From Clostridium sp. (lineage in GTDB: Bacteria; Bacillota; Clostridia; Lachnospirales; Lachnospiraceae), in NCBI GenBank assembly GCA_023664385.1, contig JAMPFU010000013.1, forward strand, positions 1-47,949: 47,949 nucleotides of DNA, in the 5' to 3' direction. Below the pieces are notes generated by a model. That model did not search any database. It was not told where the DNA came from and saw only the letters and a list, made by a program, of their open reading frames with translations. The translations under genes were made by a program, and so were the position numbers. Positions 40,061 to 47,886 of this stretch are shown one piece after another (position 1 is the first letter of the stretch; each line of letters starts with the position of its first letter).

Positions 40061-41254
40061 ATGATTAACCAGCTTTACAAGGATATGACGGGCAAAGGCT
40101 CCGTCATAAGACAATTTTTTACCTATGCAAATCAGCGGGCGGCAGAAATTGGCGCTGAAAATGTTTTTAATTTTTCAATCGGCAATCCTTCTGTTCCTAC
40201 CCCTGAAGCCTTTACCGATTACATGATTGAGCTTCTTAATACAAAAAATCCTGTTTCCCTTCATGGGTACAGCCCTTCCCTTGGAATAGACTCCACAAGA
40301 GCCGCAATTGCCGACTCCTTAAACAGACGGTTTGGCATGAACTATACAATGGATGAAATATTTATGGCAACGGGTGCGGCAGGCGCCATTGCACACGCAG
40401 TAAGGTGTGTGGTTGCTGACGGTGACGAGGTGCTTACCTTTGCGCCACATTTCCCTGAGTATGTCCCTTACATCGAGGGTACAGGTGCAAGGCTTACAAT
40501 CGTTCCTGCCGATACGGAAAGCTTCCAGATAAACTTTGATGAATTTGAAAAAGCCCTCAACAAAAATGTTCAGGCTGTTCTCATAAATTCACCAAACAAT
40601 CCTTCTGGTATTGTTTATTCAACGGCTACGATTAAACGGCTTGCCGACATATTAAACAAAAGGCAGGAGGAGTACGGACATGACATATATCTTATATCAG
40701 ATGAGCCGTACAGGGAAATTATTTTTGAAGGAACAGATGCCCCATTCATATCGGCATTTTACGACAACAGCATTTGCTGTTATTCCTTCAGCAAGTCTGT
40801 TTCCCTTCCTGGTGAAAGAATTGGTTACGTTGCAGTAAATCCTGCATGTAAGGACGCAAAGCTCATCATACAGATGTGTGGTCAAATTTCACGCTTCACG
40901 GGACATAACTGCCCGCCGTCCATTATACAGCTTGCAGTGGAAAAAATCCTTGACACAACAAGCGACCTCAGCATATATGAGGAAAACAAAAACATTCTTT
41001 ACAAAGAGCTTACACGAATCGGCTATCATGTTGTAGAGCCGGGCGGCACATTTTATATGTTCCCTCGTTCACTGACAGAGGATGCCAATGCGTTCTGCTG
41101 GAGAGCGGCAAAGGAGCTTGACCTGATTTTAGTGCCGGGCGACAGCTTTAACTGTCCGGGGCATTTTAGAATTTCCTACTGTGTCACAACCGACATGGTA
41201 AAGCGTGCAATTCCTCTATTTGAAAAGCTTTATGAAATGTACAGCTTAACATAA
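40061..41254 (+). CDS. Class I/II pyridoxal-phosphate aminotransferase
   Basis: A 397-residue cytoplasmic enzyme of the aspartate-aminotransferase fold. It shows N-F-S-I-G-N-P-S-V-P, A-T-G-A-A-G-A-I-A-H-A (cofactor phosphate site), N-S-P-N-N-P-S-G, S-D-E-P-Y-R-E-I, and the cofactor Lys in Y-S-F-S-K-S-V-S-L-P-G-E-R-I-G-Y. The late F-R-I-S-Y-C contains the carboxylate-binding Arg. It probably transaminates an aspartate- or alanine-like amino acid; the substrate is not determined by these motifs. AGGAGG precedes the ATG. It appears monocistronic, with its own promoter and the malQ promoter downstream. Confidence 0.93.
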   Translation: MINQLYKDMTGKGSVIRQFFTYANQRAAEIGAENVFNFSIGNPSVPTPEAFTDYMIELLNTKNPVSLHGYSPSLGIDSTRAAIADSLNRRFGMNYTMDEIFMATGAAGAIAHAVRCVVADGDEVLTFAPHFPEYVPYIEGTGARLTIVPADTESFQINFDEFEKALNKNVQAVLINSPNNPSGIVYSTATIKRLADILNKRQEEYGHDIYLISDEPYREIIFEGTDAPFISAFYDNSICCYSFSKSVSLPGERIGYVAVNPACKDAKLIIQMCGQISRFTGHNCPPSIIQLAVEKILDTTSDLSIYEENKNILYKELTRIGYHVVEPGGTFYMFPRSLTEDANAFCWRAAKELDLILVPGDSFNCPGHFRISYCVTTDMVKRAIPLFEKLYEMYSLT

Positions 41255-41301
41255 CATGGTTTATTTGTGTGAAAATATTGTCCATTCCTACGAATAAATT
41301 G

Positions 41302-41330
41302 TTGTGTTTTATGTGTATATTTTGTATAAT
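41302..41330 (+). promoter_or_regulatory. Promoter of malQ
   Basis: TTGTGT (41302-41307), 17 bases, TATAAT (41325-41330), 42 bases before the ATG. The -35 hexamer is the same as in the two zinc-ribbon promoters. Confidence 0.8.
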
Positions 41331-41372
41331 GGAGATTAGTGTGTTGATAAGTATTCTTAGGAGGAATTTGAA

Positions 41373-42905
41373 ATGTTATCCAATAACAGCGCCGGAAAAA
41401 AACCAAAAAAATACACCGGCATATTATTACATCCTGTCTCCTTTCCCGGACCTTACGGAATCGGCGAGCTTGGTGACAGTGCTTACAGATTTATAGATTT
41501 TCTTGAACGCTCAGGACTAAATACATGGCAGGTTCTGCCTCTTGGACATACGGGCTTTGGCGATTCACCGTACCAGCCCTTTTCAGCCTTTGCAGGACAG
41601 CCGCTTATCATCAGTCTTGACCATTTAAAAAAGCTTGGACTTCTTATGGACTCAGACTTTCGGGATATGCCGCACTGGAATCCTGAACAAATCAGCTACG
41701 GCGACCTGATTGAATTTAAAACAGGACTTTTAAAGCTGGCTTATGAGCGTTTTATAGATGAGAATTATTCAGATGAATTTTCCAAAAGCGACGAAATGAT
41801 GGAAAAATATAAAGACTTTTGCGAAAATTCCTATTGGCTTGAGGATTATGCCCTCTTTATGGCAGGCAAGGATTACCATGATGGAGCGCCTTGGTATCTG
41901 TGGGAGGACGACCTGAAAAAGCCGACCAAAAAGCAAAAGGCAGCTTGGATTAAAAAGCTTTCCAAGGAAATGGACTACTACAAATTTATACAGTTCTTGT
42001 TTTTTACGGAATGGACTGACCTGAAAAAATATGCAAATGACAAGGGTATTTCCATAATCGGAGACATTCCTATCTTTATGGCTTGGGACAGCGTTGACGT
42101 ATGGGCGAACCAAAATCTGTTCCTGCTTGAAAAGGACGGCTATCCTACTGTTGTTGCAGGGGTTCCCCCTGATTACTTTTCAGCGACGGGACAGCTTTGG
42201 GGCAATCCTTTGTACAATTGGAAAAAGCATACGGAAACAGGCTATGAGTGGTGGCTCAACAGAATACGCTACCAGCTTACGCTGTCTGATTTCTTACGAA
42301 TCGACCACTTCAGGGGCTTTGACAAGTTTTGGGCGGTTCCTTATGGCGAGGAAACTGCTATTAACGGCGAGTGGATTTCCGCTCCGGGCATAAACTTCTT
42401 CACACACCTAGAAGCAACCTTAGGCTACCGTCTTCCTATCATAGCAGAGGATTTGGGTGAAATTGACGACTCCGTGATTGAGCTTCGTGACAAATTCGGA
42501 TTCCCGGGCATGAAGATTTTACAGTTTGCCTTTGAAAATCCAAATGAAAATGATTTTCTTCCCCATAATTATGTCAGAAATTGCGTCTGCTATACAGGAA
42601 CACACGACAATGACACGACACTTGGCTGGTATAGCCACGCATACGAGGCATCAAAGGATAAGCTGAGAAGATATTTCTCCACTGACGGCGGTGATATATG
42701 CTGGATACTGATAAGAGCCTGCTTTGGCTCTGTTGCAAACATGGCGATTGTTCCTATGCAGGATGTTCTTTGTCTTGATTCATGGGCAAGGTTTAACACC
42801 CCTGGCGTTGCAGAAGGCAACTGGGCATGGCGGTATAAGGAGGAGGCTTTAACTCAGGCACTTGAGGCGCGCCTCTATGAAACATGTAAAATGTTTGGAA
42901 GGTGA
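41373..42905 (+). CDS. malQ: 4-alpha-glucanotransferase (amylomaltase)
   Basis: A 510-residue glycoside hydrolase family 77 enzyme that transfers maltodextrin chains in glycogen and maltose metabolism. Landmarks are W-Q-V-L-P-L-G-H-T-G-F-G-D-S-P-Y-Q, I-I-G-D-I-P-I-F-M-A, D-S-V-D-V-W-A-N, F-L-R-I-D-H-F-R-G-F (catalytic nucleophile Asp), P-I-I-A-E-D-L-G (acid/base Glu) and G-T-H-D-N-D-T-T (transition-state Asp). AGGAGG precedes the ATG. The next gene starts five bases after its stop, so the two are co-transcribed, although glycogen and phospholipid synthesis have no obvious link. Confidence 0.96.
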   Translation: MLSNNSAGKKPKKYTGILLHPVSFPGPYGIGELGDSAYRFIDFLERSGLNTWQVLPLGHTGFGDSPYQPFSAFAGQPLIISLDHLKKLGLLMDSDFRDMPHWNPEQISYGDLIEFKTGLLKLAYERFIDENYSDEFSKSDEMMEKYKDFCENSYWLEDYALFMAGKDYHDGAPWYLWEDDLKKPTKKQKAAWIKKLSKEMDYYKFIQFLFFTEWTDLKKYANDKGISIIGDIPIFMAWDSVDVWANQNLFLLEKDGYPTVVAGVPPDYFSATGQLWGNPLYNWKKHTETGYEWWLNRIRYQLTLSDFLRIDHFRGFDKFWAVPYGEETAINGEWISAPGINFFTHLEATLGYRLPIIAEDLGEIDDSVIELRDKFGFPGMKILQFAFENPNENDFLPHNYVRNCVCYTGTHDNDTTLGWYSHAYEASKDKLRRYFSTDGGDICWILIRACFGSVANMAIVPMQDVLCLDSWARFNTPGVAEGNWAWRYKEEALTQALEARLYETCKMFGR

Positions 42906-42910
42906 CATAC

Positions 42911-43633
42911 ATGAAAACTGTAGGAGTATTTATCATACTTATGCTGGCACTGTTTTTCTCCCTGCCCTATCATCTCTATCTGAGAAAGCTATGGCAGAAG
43001 AATCCTGAAAAATCATGGCTGAAAAGCCGCAAATATGTTTCGGGCTTTTTTAAAACAGAGCTTAAAATCGCAGGCTGTACGCCTGAAATAAGAGGAAAAG
43101 AAAATATACCCGACGGTCCTGCTCTTTATGTAGGAAACCATAGAAGCTACTTTGACATTCTCATTTACCATGAAGCAATCGGTAAACCGGTCGGCTTTAT
43201 TGCAAAGGCTGAGATGCGGAAAATCCCTCTGCTCCCTCTTTACATGGATGACATTGGATGCCTGTTCCTTGAGAGGGACAATATAAAACAGGGGCTTGAG
43301 ACAATAAACCGCGGAGCTGAATTTTTAAAAATGGGACATTCCATGATTTTGTTCCCTGAGGGGCACAGAAATCAGGGCGAGGAGTTTCTTCCTTTTAAGG
43401 AGGGCGGCTACAAAATGGCTGAAAAAGCAAAATGCCCGATTGTTCCCGTTGCAATTTCAGGGTCGGATTTGCTCCTCGAATCTGCGCCAAAAAAACATGT
43501 GCGCAAAGGAAAGGTTATAATAGAATTTGGTAAACCGTTAGATCCTTCATCACTGCCCCCGAAGGAGCGAAAGGCACTGCTTGCCACTTTGCCTAACATT
43601 ATACGGGAAATGAAGGACACACACGAAATATAA
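42911..43633 (+). CDS. plsC: 1-acyl-glycerol-3-phosphate acyltransferase
   Basis: About 240 residues. The enzyme adds the second acyl chain to lysophosphatidic acid in phospholipid synthesis. It has an N-terminal membrane segment (F-I-I-L-M-L-A-L-F-F-S-L), the catalytic N-H-R-S-Y-F-D (H-x4-D), G-F-I-A-K-A-E, I-G-C-L-F-L-E-R-D-N, and F-P-E-G-H-R-N-Q-G. ATG 42911 is preferred, with GGAAGGTG six bases upstream; a GTG overlapping the malQ stop is the alternative. It is followed after 17 bases by the Lys-rich membrane protein gene. Confidence 0.95.
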   Translation: MKTVGVFIILMLALFFSLPYHLYLRKLWQKNPEKSWLKSRKYVSGFFKTELKIAGCTPEIRGKENIPDGPALYVGNHRSYFDILIYHEAIGKPVGFIAKAEMRKIPLLPLYMDDIGCLFLERDNIKQGLETINRGAEFLKMGHSMILFPEGHRNQGEEFLPFKEGGYKMAEKAKCPIVPVAISGSDLLLESAPKKHVRKGKVIIEFGKPLDPSSLPPKERKALLATLPNIIREMKDTHEI

Positions 43634-43650
43634 AAAGGAGGTAACACCAT

Positions 43651-44238
43651 ATGCCTTGGTGGGGAATCGTACTTATCGTATTAGCCGTAGCTCTCATACT
43701 TCTCTTTGTTCTTTACAAAGTAGGTGATAAGCTGCAAAAGAAACAGTTAGCACAAAAGGAGCAGATTGCAGACGCCGCACAGCCTGCAACCATGCTTATT
43801 ATAGATAAAAAAATAATGCCGCTGAAGGACGCAGGTCTTCCTAAAATGGTAATGGAGCAGACGCCTAAGAGATACCAGAAGGCGAAGCTTCCGATTGTTA
43901 AGGCTAAGGTTGGACCTCAGATTATGAACTTTATCTGCGACGACGCAATATTTGATGACGTTCAGGTTAAAACTGAGGTTAAGGCAATGATTAGCGGCAT
44001 ATACATAATAAGCGTTAAAAATGTACGTGGAAAGAAAAATAAAGCTGCTGCCGAGGAAGAAAACGGAAAGAAGAAAAAGAGCTTCAGATCAAAACTGGCT
44101 GCAAAGCAGGCTGAATATCAGAAGCAGTTAAATGACGAGCTTCTTGCCAAAAAGCAGAACAAGGCAAAGGAAAAATCCAAGGAAGATATTAAGAAAGAAA
44201 AGGAAAGAGCGAAAAAAATAAAAGATGCAATCAAGTAA
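43651..44238 (+). CDS. Lys-rich single-span membrane protein
   Basis: A 195-residue protein. It has one N-terminal membrane span (G-I-V-L-I-V-L-A-V-A-L-I-L-L-F-V-L-Y), a conserved middle (T-M-L-I-I-D-K-K-I-M-P-L-K-D-A-G-L-P, then K-A-K-V-G-P-Q-I-M-N-F-I-C-D), and a C-terminal 70 residues made almost only of Lys, Glu, Ala and Gln, forming a long charged helix. This layout matches an uncharacterised family common in Lachnospiraceae, recognised from memory of its conserved middle. AAGGAGG precedes the ATG. It overlaps the next gene by 14 bases. A role in membrane or cell wall organisation is possible but unsupported. Confidence 0.88.
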   Translation: MPWWGIVLIVLAVALILLFVLYKVGDKLQKKQLAQKEQIADAAQPATMLIIDKKIMPLKDAGLPKMVMEQTPKRYQKAKLPIVKAKVGPQIMNFICDDAIFDDVQVKTEVKAMISGIYIISVKNVRGKKNKAAAEEENGKKKKSFRSKLAAKQAEYQKQLNDELLAKKQNKAKEKSKEDIKKEKERAKKIKDAIK

Positions 44239-45109
44239 AAGCTTAAAATTTAAGGATATCGTTTTTATATTTCTACCCCTTCTTGTTATGATTTTAATAC
44301 AGTACGGGGTAGTTATCGCTGACATCATAATTATATTTATAAAAAATCTTATATCTGACGAGAAATCGGCAAATGCATTTTCCGTAAATCTGATTATGAC
44401 AAGGGATTATAATCAGCCTATGAATATTGCATATGTTACGCTCGCCAGATATATTGTTTTTATCGTTGTTTTCGGAATTTGGCTGCGTAAAATAAGCTCC
44501 GTCAACGAGCGTAAACAGCTTGTAAACCGTCCTGTCATACCGGCTATTTTCTTTATAATTCTTGCAGGCATTGTCGGACAATTTTTTGTAGACAGTGCCC
44601 TTATGCTTGCACGTCCTTTTTTTCCAACTGCATTTGCAGAATATGACAAGCAGGTTACATCTCAGGTTTTTGGGGCGTCAGCCTCCTATGTATTATATTT
44701 TACCATATTTTTTATAGCGCCTATTGCCGAGGAAATTCTGTTCAGAGGCTTGTTGCAAAAATATATTGGAAGCTTCTTCCACAAAATTATGGATAAGGGC
44801 GCTGTTCTTTGCACGATATTGTTTCAGGCGCTTTTATTTGGCATTTACCACGGAAATATGATACAGGGAATTTATGCCTTTGTTTTGGGTACGCTTTTGG
44901 GCGTTCTTGCTGTAAGCTTTAACAGCCTGATACCAGGCATACTATTCCATATGACAATTAATACGAGCATACTTTTAGCTCCTGTCACACTCTTTTTATT
45001 TAAAACCACTGCCACGACAATCATAACCGGGGTGGTCTGCCTGATAATTTTAGTAGGGTGTACATGGCTGTCAGTGAAACTGCAAAAACAAAGATCATCT
45101 GATAAATAA
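44225..45109 (+). CDS. CPBP-family intramembrane metalloprotease
   Basis: A 294-residue polytopic protein with about eight membrane spans. The family motifs are A-P-I-A-E-E-I-L-F-R-G-L-L-Q (Glu-Glu-x3-Arg), F-G-I-Y-H-G-N-M-I-Q-G, F-V-L-G-T-L-L-G and I-L-F-H-M-T-I-N-T. CPBP (Abi) proteases cut transmembrane substrates; in bacteria several act in bacteriocin self-immunity or signal processing. It starts inside the preceding gene (14-base overlap), so the two are coupled, and is followed by a terminator hairpin. It lies just before the type VII effector locus, but that hairpin and a separate promoter keep the transcripts apart. Confidence 0.93.
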   Translation: MQSSKSLKFKDIVFIFLPLLVMILIQYGVVIADIIIIFIKNLISDEKSANAFSVNLIMTRDYNQPMNIAYVTLARYIVFIVVFGIWLRKISSVNERKQLVNRPVIPAIFFIILAGIVGQFFVDSALMLARPFFPTAFAEYDKQVTSQVFGASASYVLYFTIFFIAPIAEEILFRGLLQKYIGSFFHKIMDKGAVLCTILFQALLFGIYHGNMIQGIYAFVLGTLLGVLAVSFNSLIPGILFHMTINTSILLAPVTLFLFKTTATTIITGVVCLIILVGCTWLSVKLQKQRSSDK

Positions 45110-45126
45110 TATACAGATAAAAAAAT

Positions 45127-45180
45127 AGGGCTGTCACATTAGGAGTATTAATATAAAAATCCTTGATGTGACAGTCCTTT
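45127..45180 (+). terminator. Terminator of the CPBP operon, GGGGCTGTCGCA-family copy 6
   Basis: AGGGCTGTCACAT (45127-45139) pairs with ATGTGACAGTCCT (45166-45178) with one wobble; an inner AGGA/TCCT stem is also possible. A run of T follows. It is a diverged member of the dispersed hairpin family. Confidence 0.85.
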
Positions 45181-45189
45181 TTGGCGTCT

Positions 45190-45262
45190 AATCTACAAAA
45201 ATCGTCCTTCAATCTGCAAAAATCGCCATCCTGTTGAAAACCATTTAAAAAAATGCTATTGT
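45190..45262 (+). promoter_or_regulatory. Promoter of the type VII effector operon with two activator-like direct repeats
   Basis: AATCTACAAAAATCG (45190-45204) and AATCTGCAAAAATCG (45211-45225) are direct repeats with a 21-base period, two helical turns. Nine bases after the second comes TTGAAA (45234-45239), a 17-base spacer, and TG-C-TATTGT (hexamer 45257-45262). The position and period fit a LytTR-type response regulator. Confidence 0.7.
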
Positions 45263-45298
45263 TGAAAGAAGATACTTTATTTTTAGGAGGGTTATATC

Positions 45299-45625
45299 AT
45301 GGGGGAAAGCAAACTGATATACATAAAAAAAGAAGCAAAGCCTATGGGGGACACCGCAGCATTGAATTTATTAACGGCTTACAAAAATACTATAACGGAG
45401 CATCTGAATAATTCCAAAGCACATTTGCTTACAGGGGAATTGAACACGAAGGATGATTTGCTTCAGGGAGACTATTACGACATATACATTGAAAAAAGGA
45501 ATGCATGGATGCAGGAGATAACACAAATACAAGCGAAGTATGATGCCGTATTAACAAATATTGATAACTGTATCGCAGATATCAATCATAAAGCAGCTTC
45601 GTGGAATTTAAAAAAGAAGGGGTAA
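45299..45625 (+). CDS. Small helical protein, probable type VII secretion partner
   Basis: A 108-residue protein, first in the effector operon, with AGGAGG before its ATG. After a short N-terminal tail it is predicted to be two long helices joined near residue 55 (T-G-E-L-N-T-K-D-D-L-L-Q-G-D-Y-Y-D). The second helix has W-M-Q-E-I-T-Q-I-Q-A-K-Y and ends I-D-N-C-I-A-D-I. There is no canonical W-x-G. The size, helix pair and place upstream of an LXG-like effector fit the small partner proteins that bind the effector's N-terminal domain and deliver it to the secretion machine. Family assignment rests on context. Confidence 0.65.
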   Translation: MGESKLIYIKKEAKPMGDTAALNLLTAYKNTITEHLNNSKAHLLTGELNTKDDLLQGDYYDIYIEKRNAWMQEITQIQAKYDAVLTNIDNCIADINHKAASWNLKKKG

Positions 45626-45628
45626 GGG

Positions 45629-45940
45629 GTGATAGAGTTGAGCGAAATATATAAGTTAGATGAGAATGCGGAGAGCGCCGTAAATATATTAACGAATATG
45701 CGGTATGAATTCGACGAGCTTCGTGGAATAAACAAAACTATTAGTGATATGCTGTCAGATGACGCATGGAAAGGCTTGGCAAAGGAAAAGGCAAATCTTA
45801 CCCATCGTGTAATTGAAGCCTATGGCGAGAATATTTTTCAGTTAATTTTTGAGGCTGAAGAAGAAATGAAAAATTTAATGTATAACGCATATGATTTTTC
45901 GGATGTATCAGAAAAGATAAAATTGATTAAAGGAATTTAA
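45629..45940 (+). CDS. WXG100-like protein
   Basis: A 103-residue all-helical protein with the W-x-G turn of the family in D-D-A-W-K-G-L-A-K-E-K-A (about residue 50), the expected place between two helices. WXG100 proteins are exported by, or act as partners in, type VII secretion. The start is GTG 45629, three bases after the previous gene; a TTG three codons later, with AAGGGG upstream, is equally possible. Its place directly before an EspG-like gene and the effector supports the assignment. Confidence 0.75.
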   Translation: MIELSEIYKLDENAESAVNILTNMRYEFDELRGINKTISDMLSDDAWKGLAKEKANLTHRVIEAYGENIFQLIFEAEEEMKNLMYNAYDFSDVSEKIKLIKGI

Positions 45941-45950
45941 TGGAGGATAA

Positions 45951-46562
45951 ATGAGAGAACAGGAATTATATGTGATAAACAGAGCACTGGACGGCAAGGA
46001 TATATTTGGCCTGCAAAATCAGGAAAAGCTCCAGCTTACAGAGCTTATCATTGAAGGCATTAAAACCCGCCTGATTCTAAGCGGTATATTGGAAGCCTAC
46101 GATAGATTTTCAGACAAAGGACTTATATATACAAAACGCCTGCAAGCCTATAAAATTGCTGACAGCTACATAGTCATTGATAATATTATCCTCGCACTGA
46201 CAGAAACGGAACAGGCAATCTTACTTTTTTACAATAAACATTATGATGAGTACAGCTTGGAAACGGTTGCTTTTGGAGAAGTAATATCTATGATACTGAA
46301 AAAATATAGTTTCATGTCAAACTGTAATACCCTTGATGTTGGAGAAGAAATTGCATGCAGCAGCTTAGATGAATACACCTTTGATGCAAAAAACAATTTT
46401 GACATTAAGATATATGATAAAAATTCTTTGAAAAGCAACAAAAAATACTTTTTATATGACAATAAAATCCATATATTTGATTATAAAAACAAGACATTAA
46501 AAACCTGCGTTGGCGATGAGGCATTAACGCAATTGCAGAAGGAGGTATACATGTATGTTTGA
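45951..46562 (+). CDS. Possible type VII secretion chaperone (EspG-like)
   Basis: A 203-residue soluble protein with GGAGG before the ATG. The first half is helical (L-T-E-L-I-I-E-G-I-K-T-R-L-I-L-S-G-I-L) and the second contains strands (Y-F-L-Y-D-N-K-I-H-I-F-D-Y). The pattern of N-terminal helix, L-A-L-T-E-T-E-Q-A-I-L-L-F-Y, and a mixed C-terminus resembles EspG-family chaperones that hold effector-partner complexes before export. No diagnostic motif proves this. It overlaps the next gene by eight bases. It may be specific for the effector at 46872. Confidence 0.55.
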   Translation: MREQELYVINRALDGKDIFGLQNQEKLQLTELIIEGIKTRLILSGILEAYDRFSDKGLIYTKRLQAYKIADSYIVIDNIILALTETEQAILLFYNKHYDEYSLETVAFGEVISMILKKYSFMSNCNTLDVGEEIACSSLDEYTFDAKNNFDIKIYDKNSLKSNKKYFLYDNKIHIFDYKNKTLKTCVGDEALTQLQKEVYMYV

Positions 46563-46872
46563 AATCGTATACAACGAGGACCTGATGGATAACATAGCTG
46601 ACCAATATAAAAAAGCTGCCAGCATCGTGGAGAACACAATTTTAGAGCTTGACAGCTTTGGCACACAGCTAAATGATACGTATGAGGGACAGGCATCCGA
46701 CGAGATAATTCCTGCGTTTGTTTCCAAAACAAAGGAACACCTACAGCTTTTAAAGCTATGCTACGAAAGTGCAGAAGCTTATGTTTCAACATCAAAAAAC
46801 ACAATGCTTCTGCTTGATAATTTGAATGCACACGCCATGCAAATATTAGGTATAAATTGGGAGGAAAATTAA
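46555..46872 (+). CDS. Second WXG100-like protein
   Basis: A 105-residue helical hairpin protein. The W-x-G position is held by Y-E-G-Q-A-S-D-E-I (about residue 43), an accepted variant. AAGGAGG lies nine bases before the ATG at 46555, within the end of the preceding gene. Its stop overlaps the start of the effector (TAATG), so the two are translated together, which fits a dedicated co-secreted partner. Confidence 0.75.
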   Translation: MFEIVYNEDLMDNIADQYKKAASIVENTILELDSFGTQLNDTYEGQASDEIIPAFVSKTKEHLQLLKLCYESAEAYVSTSKNTMLLLDNLNAHAMQILGINWEEN

Positions 46873-47873
46873 TGGGATTTATCTATAAATCAATCCAAAA
46901 CAGTTGGATAGACATATCCATGGATATGTATAATTATGATAGCAGAAAAGCCTTAGATGACTTATATAAAATCGACGGTGAACTCAGTACGCTAAAAACA
47001 AAGCTTGCAGCACTTGGCAAGACAGTGAATCTTAACTGTAATGTAACCTTTGATATGCTGGAGGATTTAAACGAAAAAAGAAGAAAACTGATCAGCTTTG
47101 CTGACGGGATTCACTATGAATTATCATATTTAGCAGACAATCCCTTTTCTGTTGCAATGGGAAATATTGTGGAGGCGGCATATGCCCTTAACCCAAAGGA
47201 CATAAAAGTAAGCACGGCAGGTCCTTCCGGAACAGAAGTTACATATTCCCTGGAAAGCCTTATAAGTGCTGATATATATGATGCCACCTTGAAGGCAGAC
47301 TTTGAAGCAAGAGTTGCTGCGCTTGATACAGACGAAATATCCTATGATTTAAGTCAGGCGCTGATAGAAGGGGATTATTGGGAGGGTGAATACGAAAAGG
47401 CATTAAAAATCGCTGAGGCTCAAAATGAAATATTTACAGCCGATGTTAGAAATAACTGGGTCGATATGTCCGACAGTGACCGAAAGAAGCTTGCAAAGAA
47501 ATACATCAAAAAGCTGATAGAAATATACGGTGGTAAAGTCAATATATACTACAAAGTAAAATTTGATGATCTTGGAGACGGTAAATTCGGAAATACAGTG
47601 GACGGTACAATTTGGCTTAATTATGATTTTATCGATAGCCCTGTCGAAAAATATTCCGTAGATAAATTTATTGACACCATGACCCATGAAGCAAGGCACA
47701 TGTATCAACAAGATGTAGAAAATGAGCCTGATAAATATAATGTGCCTCTATCTGTAATTGACGGGTGGGGGCAAACTGTACCATATTCAAAAGATTACTT
47801 TAGAATTTACTACCACACGCTAAGCGAAACAGATGCAAGGGCACTTGCCGCACTAGCAAGAATGTACTACTAA
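46872..47873 (+). CDS. LXG-like type VII effector with an HEARH zinc-metallopeptidase domain
   Basis: A 333-residue protein. ATG 46872 overlaps the previous stop and follows GGGAGG. Residues about 1-155 are helical with spaced Leu, A-D-N-P-F-S-V-A-M near 90 and A-Y-A-L-N-P-K-D-I, the general shape of LXG or WXG-type export domains; there is no signal peptide. A linker leads to the C-terminal domain (about 190-333). This has M-T-H-E-A-R-H-M-Y-Q (H272, E273, H276), the HExxH zinc motif in the HExRHxYQ form known from polymorphic toxins. Y-Y-H-T-L-S-E-T-D-A-R-A follows, with E319 as likely third ligand. It should be a secreted peptidase acting on rival cells or host material. The substrate is unknown. 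Confidence 0.82.
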   Translation: MGFIYKSIQNSWIDISMDMYNYDSRKALDDLYKIDGELSTLKTKLAALGKTVNLNCNVTFDMLEDLNEKRRKLISFADGIHYELSYLADNPFSVAMGNIVEAAYALNPKDIKVSTAGPSGTEVTYSLESLISADIYDATLKADFEARVAALDTDEISYDLSQALIEGDYWEGEYEKALKIAEAQNEIFTADVRNNWVDMSDSDRKKLAKKYIKKLIEIYGGKVNIYYKVKFDDLGDGKFGNTVDGTIWLNYDFIDSPVEKYSVDKFIDTMTHEARHMYQQDVENEPDKYNVPLSVIDGWGQTVPYSKDYFRIYYHTLSETDARALAALARMYY

Positions 47874-47886
47874 ACAGGAGGGTTCA

